Positions 10,672 to 22,934 of a DNA stretch of 64,000 nt are shown in pieces. The stretch covers positions 62,001 to 126,000 of the forward strand of contig NW_026516746.1 in assembly GCF_025766255.1 (NCBI RefSeq), written 5' to 3'. Below the pieces are notes generated by a model, which was given only the letters and a program-made list of their open reading frames with translations, had not been told where the DNA came from and did no database searches. Source of the DNA: Zychaea mexicana. Lineage: Eukaryota; Mucoromycota; Mucoromycetes; Mucorales; Lichtheimiaceae. Position numbers and translations under genes: made by a program. How positions within the stretch are numbered: the stretch's first letter is position 1; each line of letters begins with the position of its first letter.

Positions 10672-13600
10672 TTATGTGTCAAGGAGTTGGTAAAAGCAAG
10701 CGTCGCAGACGCGTGCCCATTCGCCTTGGTCTCGGTTGAGTGGTTTGAACAGAGGAAGTTGATTTGCACTATGCTTGTAGCAAAAGATATTGCCGCAACT
10801 ACCAATTGTTTACACATTTGTTCAGCTTTCGTATTTCTCACTAACTCTATCAACGAGGATGATGGTGCTTACCTGCGGCAGTGATGACGACGACGCAAAA
10901 CATCAAATTGGATACCACAGTTACGAAATTGACAGCCTGCTGCACGATCGTCTGGAACCCATTTTTCTTCAGGCAGCAATTGGAACTTTGTGCTACGGTC
11001 ATCATGTGGAATGTGAAGCAAATAATGATGATAAATCCATGGTCCCCTTTGCTCCTCCGGCTGTTGTTGCTGCTCTTGTATGTGTGCTTGTACTTCCTCA
11101 AGTTGATCACCCAAAGACGCTACAACGAGTTGCTGTTGTAATGAGGATAATAATTATAAACAAGTTAGTATAATGCCGAGAGAAGAAAAAAGAGTTTTGC
11201 TATTTCTGTTACCTTTGGAACGAGACTCGGCTCTACAGTGACACATGTACCAGCAATGACAATATCCGTCGTGTGACCTAACGCATTATGCTGCCGACTC
11301 ACAATTGACCCTGACTCCTGTCGTAGTAGCAATCGTTGAGGGATGATCTGCTGCCACCATGCAGGTGCAGCGGACATGATAGTTGAGGTGAACGAACTAT
11401 TATTAGTCGGGATCCACATGGCGGTAGTAGTTGAATTTCTGTTGCCGTTATGCTGCTGCTGCTGCTGCCCTGACGATGATGAAGAAAGCACCAACATATC
11501 CTCCAATTCAGAAAGCATTCGTTCCTGAGTAGACAAGAGTCGCTGATACGTAGCCACATGTTCCTTGTATCGATGTTCTCGCGCATCCATCGATTGGATC
11601 AAGGACTGGTGTTTTTGCAGCAGTTGGCCAACTCGGTATTCAGACAGGGATAGGTCCTGAGCAAGTCGGTTGAGTTTGTCGGCATGAGCAATGCAGCTGG
11701 TGACGAGCTGAATCAGGGATGAGTTTTCCTGAGGAACAAGGGCAGCACGATCGCCAATGTTGCTGAAAAGTGGGTGCATGATGGCGAGTGATAGCGAGGA
11801 CTCTCGTGCATGAAAACCACTACTACTAGTACTACTGCTGTTGTTGGTGCTGGATTCTGCTGCCACTTGCGGTCGCTCGACTTGTTCCTGCTCAACAACG
11901 TATGGTCGTACTTCCTCCTCTTCAACTTGCCGTTGTTTCTGTCCCTGGTGCTGCTGCTGTTGCTGTGTTTGCTGTTTCTGTGTTTGCTGTGCTGTGGGTG
12001 ATTGTGCAGGTAAAGCCTGTGCTGATGTAGTACCTTTTGATTCTTGTTGTTGCTGGATCGATTTCTTCTCAGGCACTGGTGTACCCGGTTCTCGTTGCTT
12101 TTGTTGTTGTTGAGGATGTGATACTTCTTGTTCAGCCGACTGTTGTGCAACAATGGCAGACTGTTCTTCTTGTTGTCGTAGATCTTGTTTTTCTTCTACC
12201 ACCAAAGTATGCTCTTGTTCCAATTGAGGTGCTGATTCTTCGATTGTCTCCATATGCTCTTGTTCTTTTTCCTCAACCACTTGTTCCAAAAGCGCAAGAG
12301 TGTGCACAACGTCAAGTTCTGGCGACTGTTGTTGTTCTTCTTCTTCTGCTTCACGTTCTTGCTGTTGTTGTAATAATTTGGGCTTTGCTTGATCTTGCTC
12401 AGGTGATGACGACGTTGGTGCCACTGCTGCTGGTGATGACACACTATTGGGCAGCTCAGCACTAGTTGTAGTGGTGGTGGTAGCAGTAGCAGTGGCAGTA
12501 ATGATAACAGGTTCAGGGTCTTGTTTTTGCTGCTGTGGAGGCAATGATGAAGAATGTTCCTGAACAAGCTGGTGCTGTTTAACAGAAAGTGGCTGGTCGA
12601 CGACAATGACATGATCTGGATTTCCTTTTCCGGAAACCTCCTTCTGCTGCTGCTGCTTATGTCGAGGATGCTCCTTACTATTATGGAGCAGGTTCTCCTT
12701 GCCGCTCGTGTGATTATTGTTACTATTGTTGTTGGTCCTGGTGCTGCTAGCGTTGTGGCTACTGCTCGCTGTCGTGATCGTACTACTGGTGGTCAAGAAT
12801 GACGACGACGACGACTGCTGAATAAGCATTGAATTGGGCCGAGAAGAAGCAGAATGATGATGGTGATGATGATGATGGTGCTGCTCGGCAGTCATACTAT
12901 TGCTGTCACTATCCAAAGCTGCAGACCTTCGTCTATTAGCCTTGCGTCGAGTGCACGCTTCGCATTTGCTCCCATTGTTGTTGTTATTGTTGGTGCGCAT
13001 CGAGACAGATGGTTGGATTTGATACTGCGAGAAATTGCTACCAGTACTGTGACGCTTGGATGACCGGGTCGCTGTGCTAGCTGTTGGCTGGACTACCAAG
13101 GACCGTCGTCGGTCGTTCATGACTGGGTCCAGCAAGAAACCCGACTCGTCTTCTGGGTCCAACGGCGGTAATTGCGGTGCAGCAACAGGCTCATCCAATG
13201 ACGATGCAGGCGACACGGGTTCATATTGGTGATGGTGATGGTGCTGGCTATTATTGCCATGGTTGCGGAGCAATCCGAAAGGCGACCATGACGCACGTTT
13301 CTTGTTATTGCTGCTACTGCCATTTGGCGTCGTGGTCATAGAAGGCAGCGGCGTATCAGGAGGTGACGGCAGCAATTGCTGCTGCTCTTCTTTGGACATT
13401 GCTGCCGACTGTTGCTGCTGGTACTGCTGATAATGCTGCTGAACTGCAGATGATGCAGATTGTCGCTTCAGCAGTTTGTTGAATCGTGAAGAGGACTTTT
13501 TCTTTTCTGCTGCTGGCGAAGTAGACGACTGCTGTTGCTGTTCATCAGAGGACGACATTTTAACCATTTTTGCCAGGCTTGATGCGGTGGCTCTTGTCAA

Positions 13601-13852
13601 TGACTGACGTCTCGATGTGAAGGAGGCGAATTTGTTGCTACTGCTAGTGACGCCATTGTTGTTGTTTGTCGTAGAAGTTGAAGCAATGCTGACCTGGTCA
13701 GGATCCATGGAACGGAGCGAGGTGGACTTGATCATGGCCGAAAACGATGGCACATTTCGCAGAGAGCGGCGGCGTGTCGATGATGATTGCGGTTGAACTG
13801 ACACGGTCGAGTCACACCGTTTTCTACCACTGTTGCCCCCATAATGAACCAT
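10672..13852 (-). CDS. FYVE zinc-finger protein with long Q/S-rich N-terminal region
   Basis: Three exons (13852-11213, 11132-10873, 10798-10672) give 1008 residues. The first 680 or so are low complexity: S/T-rich basic start, runs of N, H, Q and E. A predicted coiled-coil region follows (about 730-820). A FYVE domain is at the extreme C terminus (W938 to the end), with the PI3P-binding RRRHHCRSCG motif and a WVPDD start. FYVE domains bind phosphatidylinositol 3-phosphate on endosome and vacuole membranes. Two details are unusual: the first Cys pair is C-x4-C (C947, C952) and the zinc ligand after NIFC is a His (YKHS). The protein ends four residues after CDACFY. The architecture recalls fungal FYVE proteins such as Pib2, but I see no other shared motif, so orthology is not claimed. 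Confidence 0.88.
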
Positions 13853-15058
13853 TATTGTAATAGTAGTAGATGTTGTTGTAACGAGAGAGCTTATAGTTTA
13901 AAAGGGAAAGGGAAAAGGTGCTTGTTGATGACCGTCGTTTTGAGAAAGAGGAAAGAGGAAAGAGAGAGAGAGAGAGAGAGGAAAAGAAGAGAGAGATTAG
14001 AAAGGAACAGATCGCAGGCAGAGTAAAAATAAGATTAACACTGGTGCTGACTGAAATCTTTGAGGGGTGGCACACTTGCACATAATCTGGAGCAAAAGAG
14101 GATGCCACGATACAAGGCACTTTTTATCATGCGGACAGAAGGATTAGCACATAGAGCCGGTGCACTACTACTCTATAATCACAGCAAGGAGTGCCTGCCC
14201 TTTACCTTTTTCCGTATCCACTGAGCCAAGCTAAAACAGGTGCATGCAGAAATAGGTGGGGCCCCAACGCTTTCTGTGCATAAATGATGATGCTGAAGAT
14301 GATGACGACTGCGCTCATTATGCGTGTTTAACTGTATCAGCCTTTGCGCTTTCTATCTTGCTTTGCTTTTTTTTGTTTTGTTTTGTTATGGGCTCCGTTG
14401 GCTGGGTGCACAAACAGCCCCAAACACCCACCCTCTCCTTTCACTCTTCTTTTCCTCTTGTTCGATCTTGGAACGAAGAAAGGAAGCTTCTCTCCCTATG
14501 GGGGCCAGCTATAGGAAGAAACACTCATCTTTTATCGCTAGTATACACCTCACTGCAACCTTCTTTTTAGACTTCTCCTGATGTGTGTTTGTATGGGTGA
14601 ATGAGCTGTGTGCAGTATAATAATCAAACTTGTATGAATCGCTCTCTTTTGTTTTGTTCTCCTGACATGTTGCATCTGTGCGAAAGGGGTGGGGGGACGG
14701 GTGAGGGGAGAGTTAGCACGGCCTCTCACTCGGACAAGACAAACATTCCAAGAAAGAGCAGAAAGCATTTAGTCCTTCAACACGTGGCCCGGTTTGGGAG
14801 CTTTGCGTTCCTCACTGGAATAAACAATAGATTAATGGCCAACCGTCTTTAGAAGAGTATGAAGTAATTATGTACACATTTTTCCGAGGGGGAGCATAGT
14901 AGCATAGTATCGTAATAGTAAAGTTACAACAACAGAAGAATTGGAATAGTGGAGAGGGCAAACGTTTTGGCTCTGGAATGATGGAGGGTATATAGAAGCA
15001 ATAAAGTATGTAGTGAATATGGATTATTGACGACGGTATGATGAGGACAGTCAGGAAC
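13853..15058. other. Intergenic region upstream of the FYVE gene
   Basis: Contains the presumed promoter of the FYVE gene and the 3' untranslated region of the next minus-strand gene. A (GA)n tract at 13961-13980 lies about 110 bases upstream of the FYVE start. No coding sequence recognised. Confidence 0.6.
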
Positions 15059-16274
15059 TTAGTGCGTATACGATATCAACAGTCCCAGCAATGCCGATGC
15101 AGCAAGCAAAACTAACAACAACAAGAGAAAGCACGCGTGTTAGAGCGAGCTACTTGGTAGTCACTATAGAAAATAAACTAGACAATAAGAAAATATTTAC
15201 CAATAGACGGAATCCACTGCTGGACACAATTCCAGGTCAGCTGACGCTGTCGTGCAGCAAACACTTTACTCTGCAGATCCGCAAGTCGCACGGCATAATT
15301 CATGCTTTTGTTGTAGCCTTCAATTGCCGCCACCGTCCTTTTGTGCCGCAAACGTGCCTCTTTGACAAGTGGCAAACGGAGTTGCGTGTCCTGGAGCATA
15401 TGCTGCAGTCCTTCCATGCCTTCGGACCGTGCCAACACGATCTTGCTGTTGAGTTGTTCCACGTCACGATCCAGTTGTTGTAACTTGAAAACATGCTCCT
15501 CGATCTCCTGACGACTGGACTCGATGCGTTGCTGCTCTTGATCGCACAGATACTGGTATCGAGAGATGCTCATTGTCATGTCATTCAACACACTGGCCAG
15601 TGTTCTAAAAATAATCACCATTGATTAATGCCGAGTCACCTCACATCATAAAAAAAAAGACATGTTGAAAGTAGAAAAAAGGCAGTGACTGAGTGATGGA
15701 ACTTACAGCGGAGAGCCCCTTTGTCGATCCAAACCTTCCAATATGGGTGGTAGGGGAAAAGCAGTTAGCGAGGGCCGCCTCGTAACACTTGCCCAGTCAG
15801 ACGGCACACAAAACCTTCGCATTTGATCACTGATCATCTGCAGATCAGCCAACTTTTGCGTTGATAGTGCTGCTACTACTGGAATGGTTGTCGTTGTCGT
15901 CGTCGTCGCCGTGGCGGACATGGGATCAGGGGGTTCAATAGCTGAAGATAATCGTCTTGGTCGCCGTCGTCGTTTCCACAGTCTCGAAGATGTAGACCTC
16001 TGTTTCGTCCGGCGATACAATGAATCGTCTACAGAATAGTAGCCTCCTTCTTCTACGACACCGCCACTAGTATGATGATGATGATGATGGTGGTGCTGTT
16101 GCTGTTTCTTCAAACGAGACAGTAGTAACCGGTGACCACCTGATCTTTCTCGTGGTCGATGATTTTGATGGTGCGAATCAGTACTTGATTTGACCAGTAA
16201 TGGTGTTGTTGCTGTCGTCGTTGCAATAGTGCGTGTACCAGTACTATCACTCGCGGTTGATCTATCGGTCCTCG

Positions 16275-16306
<32 letters not shown>

Positions 16307-16668
16307 GCCGCCTTTTTCGAAGTAGATGTTGTTGCTCGTTTCAGAGGACGACGACGTTGACTTTGTTGTTGGCGCGCAATACTGCTGCTACTACCGCTAT
16401 GGTGCTGGAAAAGATCTGTTCCCTCAACATTACTGTTTGTAGATGCTGTGACGCTAGACGATTTCTTTAATCGATGGCGGACTGTGTCGACGAATTTGGC
16501 TGTAATGGGCCGTTTCTTATTATTGATGCTGGTGAATGTTTGTGGGTACGGGAAATCAGGATAATAGGGAGTTCCGATTGCCAATGCGGCAATGCTGCGA
16601 TCGTCTGAGTCCAATGGCGTCGTTGGCTTTCCATGCTTGACAAAGTGGTTGACTTCATCAAACTCCAT
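15059..16668 (-). CDS. Coiled-coil protein with C-terminal membrane tail (tail-anchored, function unknown)
   Basis: Three exons (16668-15707, 15604-15201, 15111-15059) give 472 residues. The N-terminal two thirds are low complexity with T, H, R and S runs. Residues about 321-450 are helical and heptad-rich (SRQEIEEHVFKLQQLDRDVEQL). The last exon encodes only a hydrophobic stretch, IPSIVLLAASALLGLLISYTH, directly before the stop. That is the layout of a tail-anchored protein inserted post-translationally into the ER or outer mitochondrial membrane with the coiled coil in the cytosol. No family recognised. The start chosen is the Met of MEFDEVNHF; an in-frame ATG at 16785 would add 39 residues with a hydrophobic segment. 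The small last exon makes it easy to miss the tail in automatic annotation. Confidence 0.7.
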
Positions 16669-19600
16669 TCGCAAAAAAATAAGACACACTTTCTCTTGGT
16701 ATGTATTCTTTCTCGGGTAGAAGTGAACAAGTAAAGAGAAAGGAACAGAAAAAGAAAGATAAGAGATCGTGTGTCTGTGTGTCACGTTGGTTGGAACTTC
16801 AAAGGGTCTTTGTTCTTGGCTCTATTGATATATTCGTGTGATACAATGCTGGATCAATTTGAAGACGAGGGAAAAGAAGGTACAGGACAGCCTCGCGATC
16901 CACCACCATTACTCTCCGTTTGAAATTCGTTTGGCTTTAAGCTACAAGGAAGGATGAAACATGACGAATCAATTCTAGTAGATCGACCTTTCTATTCCGT
17001 TGTCGTCGATCTATCCCTTTAAAGCATATTTCTTTTTGAGTTTGGGGATACAGTCAAGTCTCTCGTTTTTCTTTTTCTGAGTATACTTTTTTGGGAGTGG
17101 TTTCTACTCATTCTTGATACGTATTCCTTTAGAATTCCACTCACCCCCCTTGGGATTACATTCTTCTCTAAGATGCTTTGTTTTGGTGGCATAAACTACG
17201 TACCACGGCAAGTTCATATGATTCCATCAGGCGCGGGGGACAGTAGAGAAGGTTTGGGGGGATCAAATCAGAAAATGAACTGTCATTCAATCTGTAGCTT
17301 TGGAAAGCACCAGCACAAAAAATTGTTACACCGACGTCATAGTAGTACTGTAGTACCCAAAAAAATGGGTTTAATTGGCTTATTGGCTCGCCTTTACTTG
17401 AAATAGTATAGAGGAAGAAACGTTGATTCGCATATATCGTCAAGACCACCACGGTCGCATTGATCATAACTGCCTCCCTGATGATACTGTGGACTATTGC
17501 GCATGACGTGCTTTTTTGGGTAATCCATAGATGGTTAGCAATTGTCGCTATAGTAAGTAAAGTCTGCACTCCTCCTGTTTGGTTTTTGTTTCGAACTTTA
17601 TGAGAAAGTGTCATACAATGAACAGCACGAAACACAACTAGCCCTTATTCACCATGTTTTCTATTGTTTTTTATACTTTGTAGCATGTAATCTTATGGTG
17701 GGCTTCACAGATTGGGTTTGTCGAAGAAAAAGCTGTACGAAGCATCGTTAATTGACACACTCAGAGGTTGTCTCTTACAAGTATCACCGTGTCATTGATA
17801 AATTGGTCGAAAAGATAAGTTTGCGTACCTAATACCTCTCTAATCTTTTCATGCAACTCACTTTTTCTGTTTGTCTTCTCTTAAAGGTTTGTTTTTCCTT
17901 ACACTCCTCATTGCTTACTTCCCCCATACCTTAGCCCGAACTCACATATAATACGTCGTGGAAGAAAGAGAAGCACACAAAGGCAAGTGAACTAACCACA
18001 GCTCCCCGTGTATATTTTATCAAAACCATTGATATGATTACTGTATAAAGGTGCTCTGGGTATTATATGGTTTGCCGTCTACGTTATGATACAAGCATTA
18101 AATCTGCTGGGCCGACGCTATAATCGCTCAAATTATGTATGATGCATACACTCGGTTGTTCATCTGACAAACGATGACCTTACTCTAGGTATCATACTTA
18201 CTTTCTCCTTATAATTCTATCACTCTCTTCATTGACCGGTTTATATTTACCTGTATGCCTTATGTAGCTAAATCTGGAGTAACAAAAACCCAAATAGATA
18301 AAAGCAATTTTGGCAAAAACAAGCGTTATCATGGCCATCCTGTAAAAAAGCGAAAATTAGAAAGCCACAAAAGAGTGAGATCCTTTTCAAATATTAGTTT
18401 TACCATTGCGATGTAAGCCAATATTATAGTTATCCAATTATGTCTGTGTGATGCCGATTATCCATAGCGCTACCGCTCGAATTGACTAGAATAAGGCGCT
18501 ATCTAAGGGTAGAAAATGTGGTATCGGACGGTTTCTGCTGCTTTGGAGCGTTGGCATATTTTATCAAAGGCGACGATCACGCTACCTGGATATCATAAGA
18601 TTCATGTTTCCTGCAGGATGCTTATTTTAGCGTGGATCATTGTCGTATGTCTGTGTGCCACAGCTGCGTTGAGCACTACAAGGTCCTCAATTCATGCCTA
18701 TTACACGCTAATTGCTAACAGCTCTTTGCTCACTTAAACCTTGATCTTTCCATGGTCTTTATTTTAATAGTACACTTGTTTGCTATTGCATGTGCACATG
18801 CCTCCAGTTCCTAGCAGCACATGCAATGATTTTCCGCCGTCTTCCTTGGCCTTGTTGTTTTGGTAAGAGAGTATATACATGCATATATTTTATCTTTGCT
18901 GCTCCTCAAAGTTGCTAACAATATCTGTGTGCGTGAAAGAAGTGTTGGCCATAAGCCCTGTCGGTTTCTTAAATATTCATAGTTAATGTCAATACATACA
19001 AAAGAAATGGAAGTTATTATGAGTATAATTTTATTAGGATTGTGTTATTAATATCTGGGAGACTTATGTTGTGGGTTACTGTAAGCCGCATAGGATCATC
19101 TTCCAATTTACATGCAAGCAACTATGGTCATGAATTATCCACTGTCAGTCCTACAACAGCAATCTGGTTAAAATATATAGTTATAGGTCTCTTTGAGTGA
19201 ATTTCAGACCAATTGATCGCTGCTGCTCTATTTCGCATGAAAGACCGTAAGAAAGTTATATTTTCTGATTGGCTATTAGGCGAGTAGGATAAGAATGTAA
19301 AAAAAAAACGATTAAAGCGTGATTATGTACCGCTTATGGCGAACGGCCTCCACCGGCTTGGATGTTTTGCCACCCACCCGCGGTTAATTTTGTATAATCG
19401 GTTATTTATTTGCGTACCTGTGCCTTATTCGCTCCATTTAATGAGTTGCCACTTGATTGAAAACGTTATTTACTACCGCTATTCTTTTTCGTGTGTTACC
19501 TAAAATAAACTTTGGAACAAAGCCGACAGCATCAAATGGTTCGATGTTTATGATATACGCTTTCGTAGTAAGGACGTTCTATTTGTATGTAGAACAACAA

Positions 19601-22106
19601 CATAGAAACAACAACAAGTATGCACTTACTATTTTCTCTTTTTTAGCCCATCAAGGCTTCTCGAGAACTCCCTCTCCAAAATATAAAAATTTTGACACAA
19701 TGGTAAATATTAAAATACAAACATTATAAACAGTGAAGATGGTCATTTACTGTAACGGGAGTTCCATTTCCTCCGGTTACAATTATTTCAGCATGATGCT
19801 CAGACTCATTATTTCTAAAAATAAGGCCAGCTTTAAAAGGACGAAACGTGAGATTCGTACCGCGTAAAAAAAGGCCTCTAATGAAAAGCTGACTATAATA
19901 ATTCTACAAGCCTGCTATATTATGTTCTTTTCTCGGAACAAATGAAATGGAGAACACAAATAATAGCGTATGAGATGTGCCATAATAACATGTGGAAGTA
20001 GACGTAATTAACGGTCATCAAAACAATTGAAGATACACCGAAAAGGAGACTTGTCACACTTGAATACTCGGCATTGATCGGATGTCATCTTTCTTTTTTT
20101 TTATTACGCGGGCTGGTATCACCATAGGAAAAAAGCAAAATATCGACCATATGCTGTGGAAACCGTTTTGGCTAGCTCAAAAAACCATTTACCATAGTAC
20201 CTAAGGCTAATATTCTGTCCTACCCTGGTAATACGTAATTATAGTAATAACAGACACCTCTTTCTCTTGTACATATATGAGTCTATGCTACACCATTACA
20301 AGTTAGTGTGCTATAAGATAGAGCACAATGACATGGGGTTGTATGACGCTGACGATGATGACCACTGACGAGCAGATCTGATTTTATTATCAATATGATG
20401 ATATTGCAGCTCGAATACACCAGCCTTGATCGTACAACGGCTATATGTTGAACTATACATTTACTGTTGCTTAAGCAATTTCCGGTACTTATTAGCATGA
20501 CGAATAAATTTTATCATCAAGGATGGTGAGATTTTCGACAGTTCACTGGTTCAGTCGGTTGGATCTGTATCTATTTCAGCAATGTTGTACAAGGTGTGTT
20601 CGCCGAAATATAATAGGCGCAATGTATACAACCGCCGCCGCGAGATCGAATCTGGGGGGAAAAACGAAGCACACGGGAACATCACGGTTGTGGCTCCGAT
20701 ATTATTGCTCTAGCTAATATGGCGGATGAAGGAAGGAGTGGTTGAGCTTCTAAGTCTGATACCTGCATATGGGGAAGCAAGCACGCATTATGCACATGGT
20801 TGTTGTCGTACTGATCTCCGTCTTATCAACAATAGGTCAAGATAGAAAGAAAGCAGAGTATTCCTAAACATATGTGCTTGAATTGAAGAAGCGAACGATT
20901 AAGTTGTATCTGACCAATAACGAAAAAACCGCTTTGCTTGTCGGTGACAGTCTGTTTCGTTTACTTACACCTCATATCTAGTGTGAGTTTCACATAGTAT
21001 ACTGTATACTAGATAAATATTAGAGTGCACATCAACTATGTAAATTATATAATGCATCTTTATAAAGCAAGACTTTAAAACCTCAGTACCCATTCTTGAC
21101 AATTTTTGCAATGTCGATTTCTTTATATTCTCGTCACAAAAGACTTCGTGGCGATACAGTAGTGGGCAGAAAACCCCGGAACGAATATCGTACCAACCAA
21201 CAGAAAGTTACGTTTACGGAAAGAAGAAACGCCCTCAGAGCTGTTTCAATCTGTGCAATACACATGAAGCAATATACGTAGTCAGTATAGCATATTATTG
21301 CGACATTATCAGGCGATGTTGCCGAGCCTTGATATTACGCTACTCACTACCCTTTCGAGCTTCTCAGAATTTTTAGGATATACGTACCTGTTTTTCAAGT
21401 TCTGTCATCTCCGTTTAGGAGTTATGCTGTTACTTGACAATTATCAAAGACCTTTATCGTCTTTATAGCTGTGACCATTTAAATCCTTGCTTAGCCTCTA
21501 TGGGACTCTTACTTGAGCCATTTGGTACGATCTTCTTCGGTAAATACCGCCAGCGTACGAGTCCCGCTCAGATTAGGTCTTGGGGCTGAACCCAGAGATT
21601 AGGATGGTTGTCAAGGTAAAAGAGCAAGAATGATCGAAGGGTTTTTTGAATCTAGCAGCCAGTTGTGCAAAGTGATCTTACGCTAATAAAGAGAGCTCTA
21701 ATGTCTTGCAGTCGTGAAAGAAAGAGGTGGGTGGGCTTTATAATATTTCAAGTAGGCAATGTGAGTTTTTTCTTGAATTAGATAAATTTTATGACAATGA
21801 AACCATCGAGAGCCACCACGGTCACCAACTCGCAAAAGTGTCCTCTCTGGACGAAGCTCTTTAGGCTTAACAATACATATATCTTTATTATGCTTCTCAC
21901 TCGCGTATCTCGTTTTCCTTTCGAAGTTACTGGATCGACGTTCAAGGACGATACACTCATAACCCTAGTATTACACTGCTGAACATGAAGCGGATTGTGT
22001 CCGTATTGGCATTTGACGCGATTTAATTGGCTGTTGTCGATTTCATTCAAGGTGCGACCAAGTGTCCCAGTTACGCGCACTGTTTCAACTCCTCCTTCAA
22101 GAAGCC
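16669..22106. other. AT-rich gene desert 1 (about 5.4 kb)
   Basis: Apart from the promoters at its ends, I find no gene here. Open frames are short, start and stop at random and resemble no family. The largest (17168-17635, minus) has no recognisable domain. I see no tRNA-like B box, terminal repeats or reverse transcriptase motifs. Neighbouring intergenic gaps are mostly under 1.5 kb, so the length stands out. Confidence 0.55.
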
Positions 22107-22934
22107 ATGGTGAATCTCTCATTATACTCCATCAAGGCAGTCGTACTGCTTGATGCCGAAGGAAATCGTGTTCTCGGAAAATACTATGGACAAGATTACC
22201 CGAATCTGAAAGAACAAAAGGCATTTGAAAAGGGATTGTTCGACAAAACCAAGCGTGCACAAGGTTCGTTTTTTTTCTCTCACAGTACATATAAGTGGTG
22301 ATTACGAGCAGAAACGAGATGTGAATGGGTATGAAAAACAAAGCTCTAATAATGCAAGATGAACACCAGGCGAAGTTATTTTGTACGATAATCAAGTTGT
22401 GCTGTATCGCTCAAACATTGATATATTCTTTTACGTGGTTGGATCCACCGAAGAGAACGAGCTGATATTATTGAGCATGCTTAATGCATTCTATGACGCT
22501 GTTTCTACATTGTTGAGGTACTATTTAATGTCCCTGCGAAAGACTGATGGCTACAAACTAGATGCTTTATGCTATGTTTCTAATTCTTACTTTTTTCTCT
22601 CTCTATCTGTGTGTACGTTGTGACTGCAAGATTCCAAGTGGAAAAGCGATCGGTGATGGATAATTTGGATCTAGTGGTGCTCTGTCTGGATGAAACGGTG
22701 GACGCAGGGTAAGTTTGTGTTTTCGCAAGCACCCAGGGAGATAGGCGGTGGGGAGGAAAGAACTTTACTCACCAAGATATAAATAGGATCATTCTCGAGA
22801 CAGACGCAAACGCCATTGTTAGTCGAGTATCCAAACCACGACTTGACATGGTCGATATTCCTTTCAGTGAACAAACGCTGATGCAAGCATACCAATCGGC
22901 CAGAGATAGATTCGCAAGCCAGTTGCTTAGATAG
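22107..22934 (+). CDS. RET3: Coatomer subunit zeta (COPI)
   Basis: Four exons (22107-22263, 22370-22517, 22631-22708, 22787-22934) give 176 residues, the usual length of zeta-COP. The protein is the small subunit of the COPI coat, paired with gamma-COP, for Golgi-to-ER retrograde traffic. Diagnostic segments: [58 protein letters not shown], a conserved [19 protein letters not shown] block and a [15 protein letters not shown] segment near the end. The longin-like fold start agrees with other zeta subunits. The symbol follows the yeast name. Three downstream exons are each short, as is typical for this window. Confidence 0.95.

Noticed and set aside
11343..12802. Open frames on the plus strand opposite the FYVE gene
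   Set aside because: They are mirror images of CAG/CTG-type repeats in the real gene and show no conserved features.
17168..17635. 155-codon minus-strand frame in the first desert
   Set aside because: No domain, no signal or splice context, composition like surrounding non-coding DNA.
20641..20660. Possible tRNA B box (GATCGAATC)
   Set aside because: No acceptor stem, A box or anticodon arm can be drawn around it.
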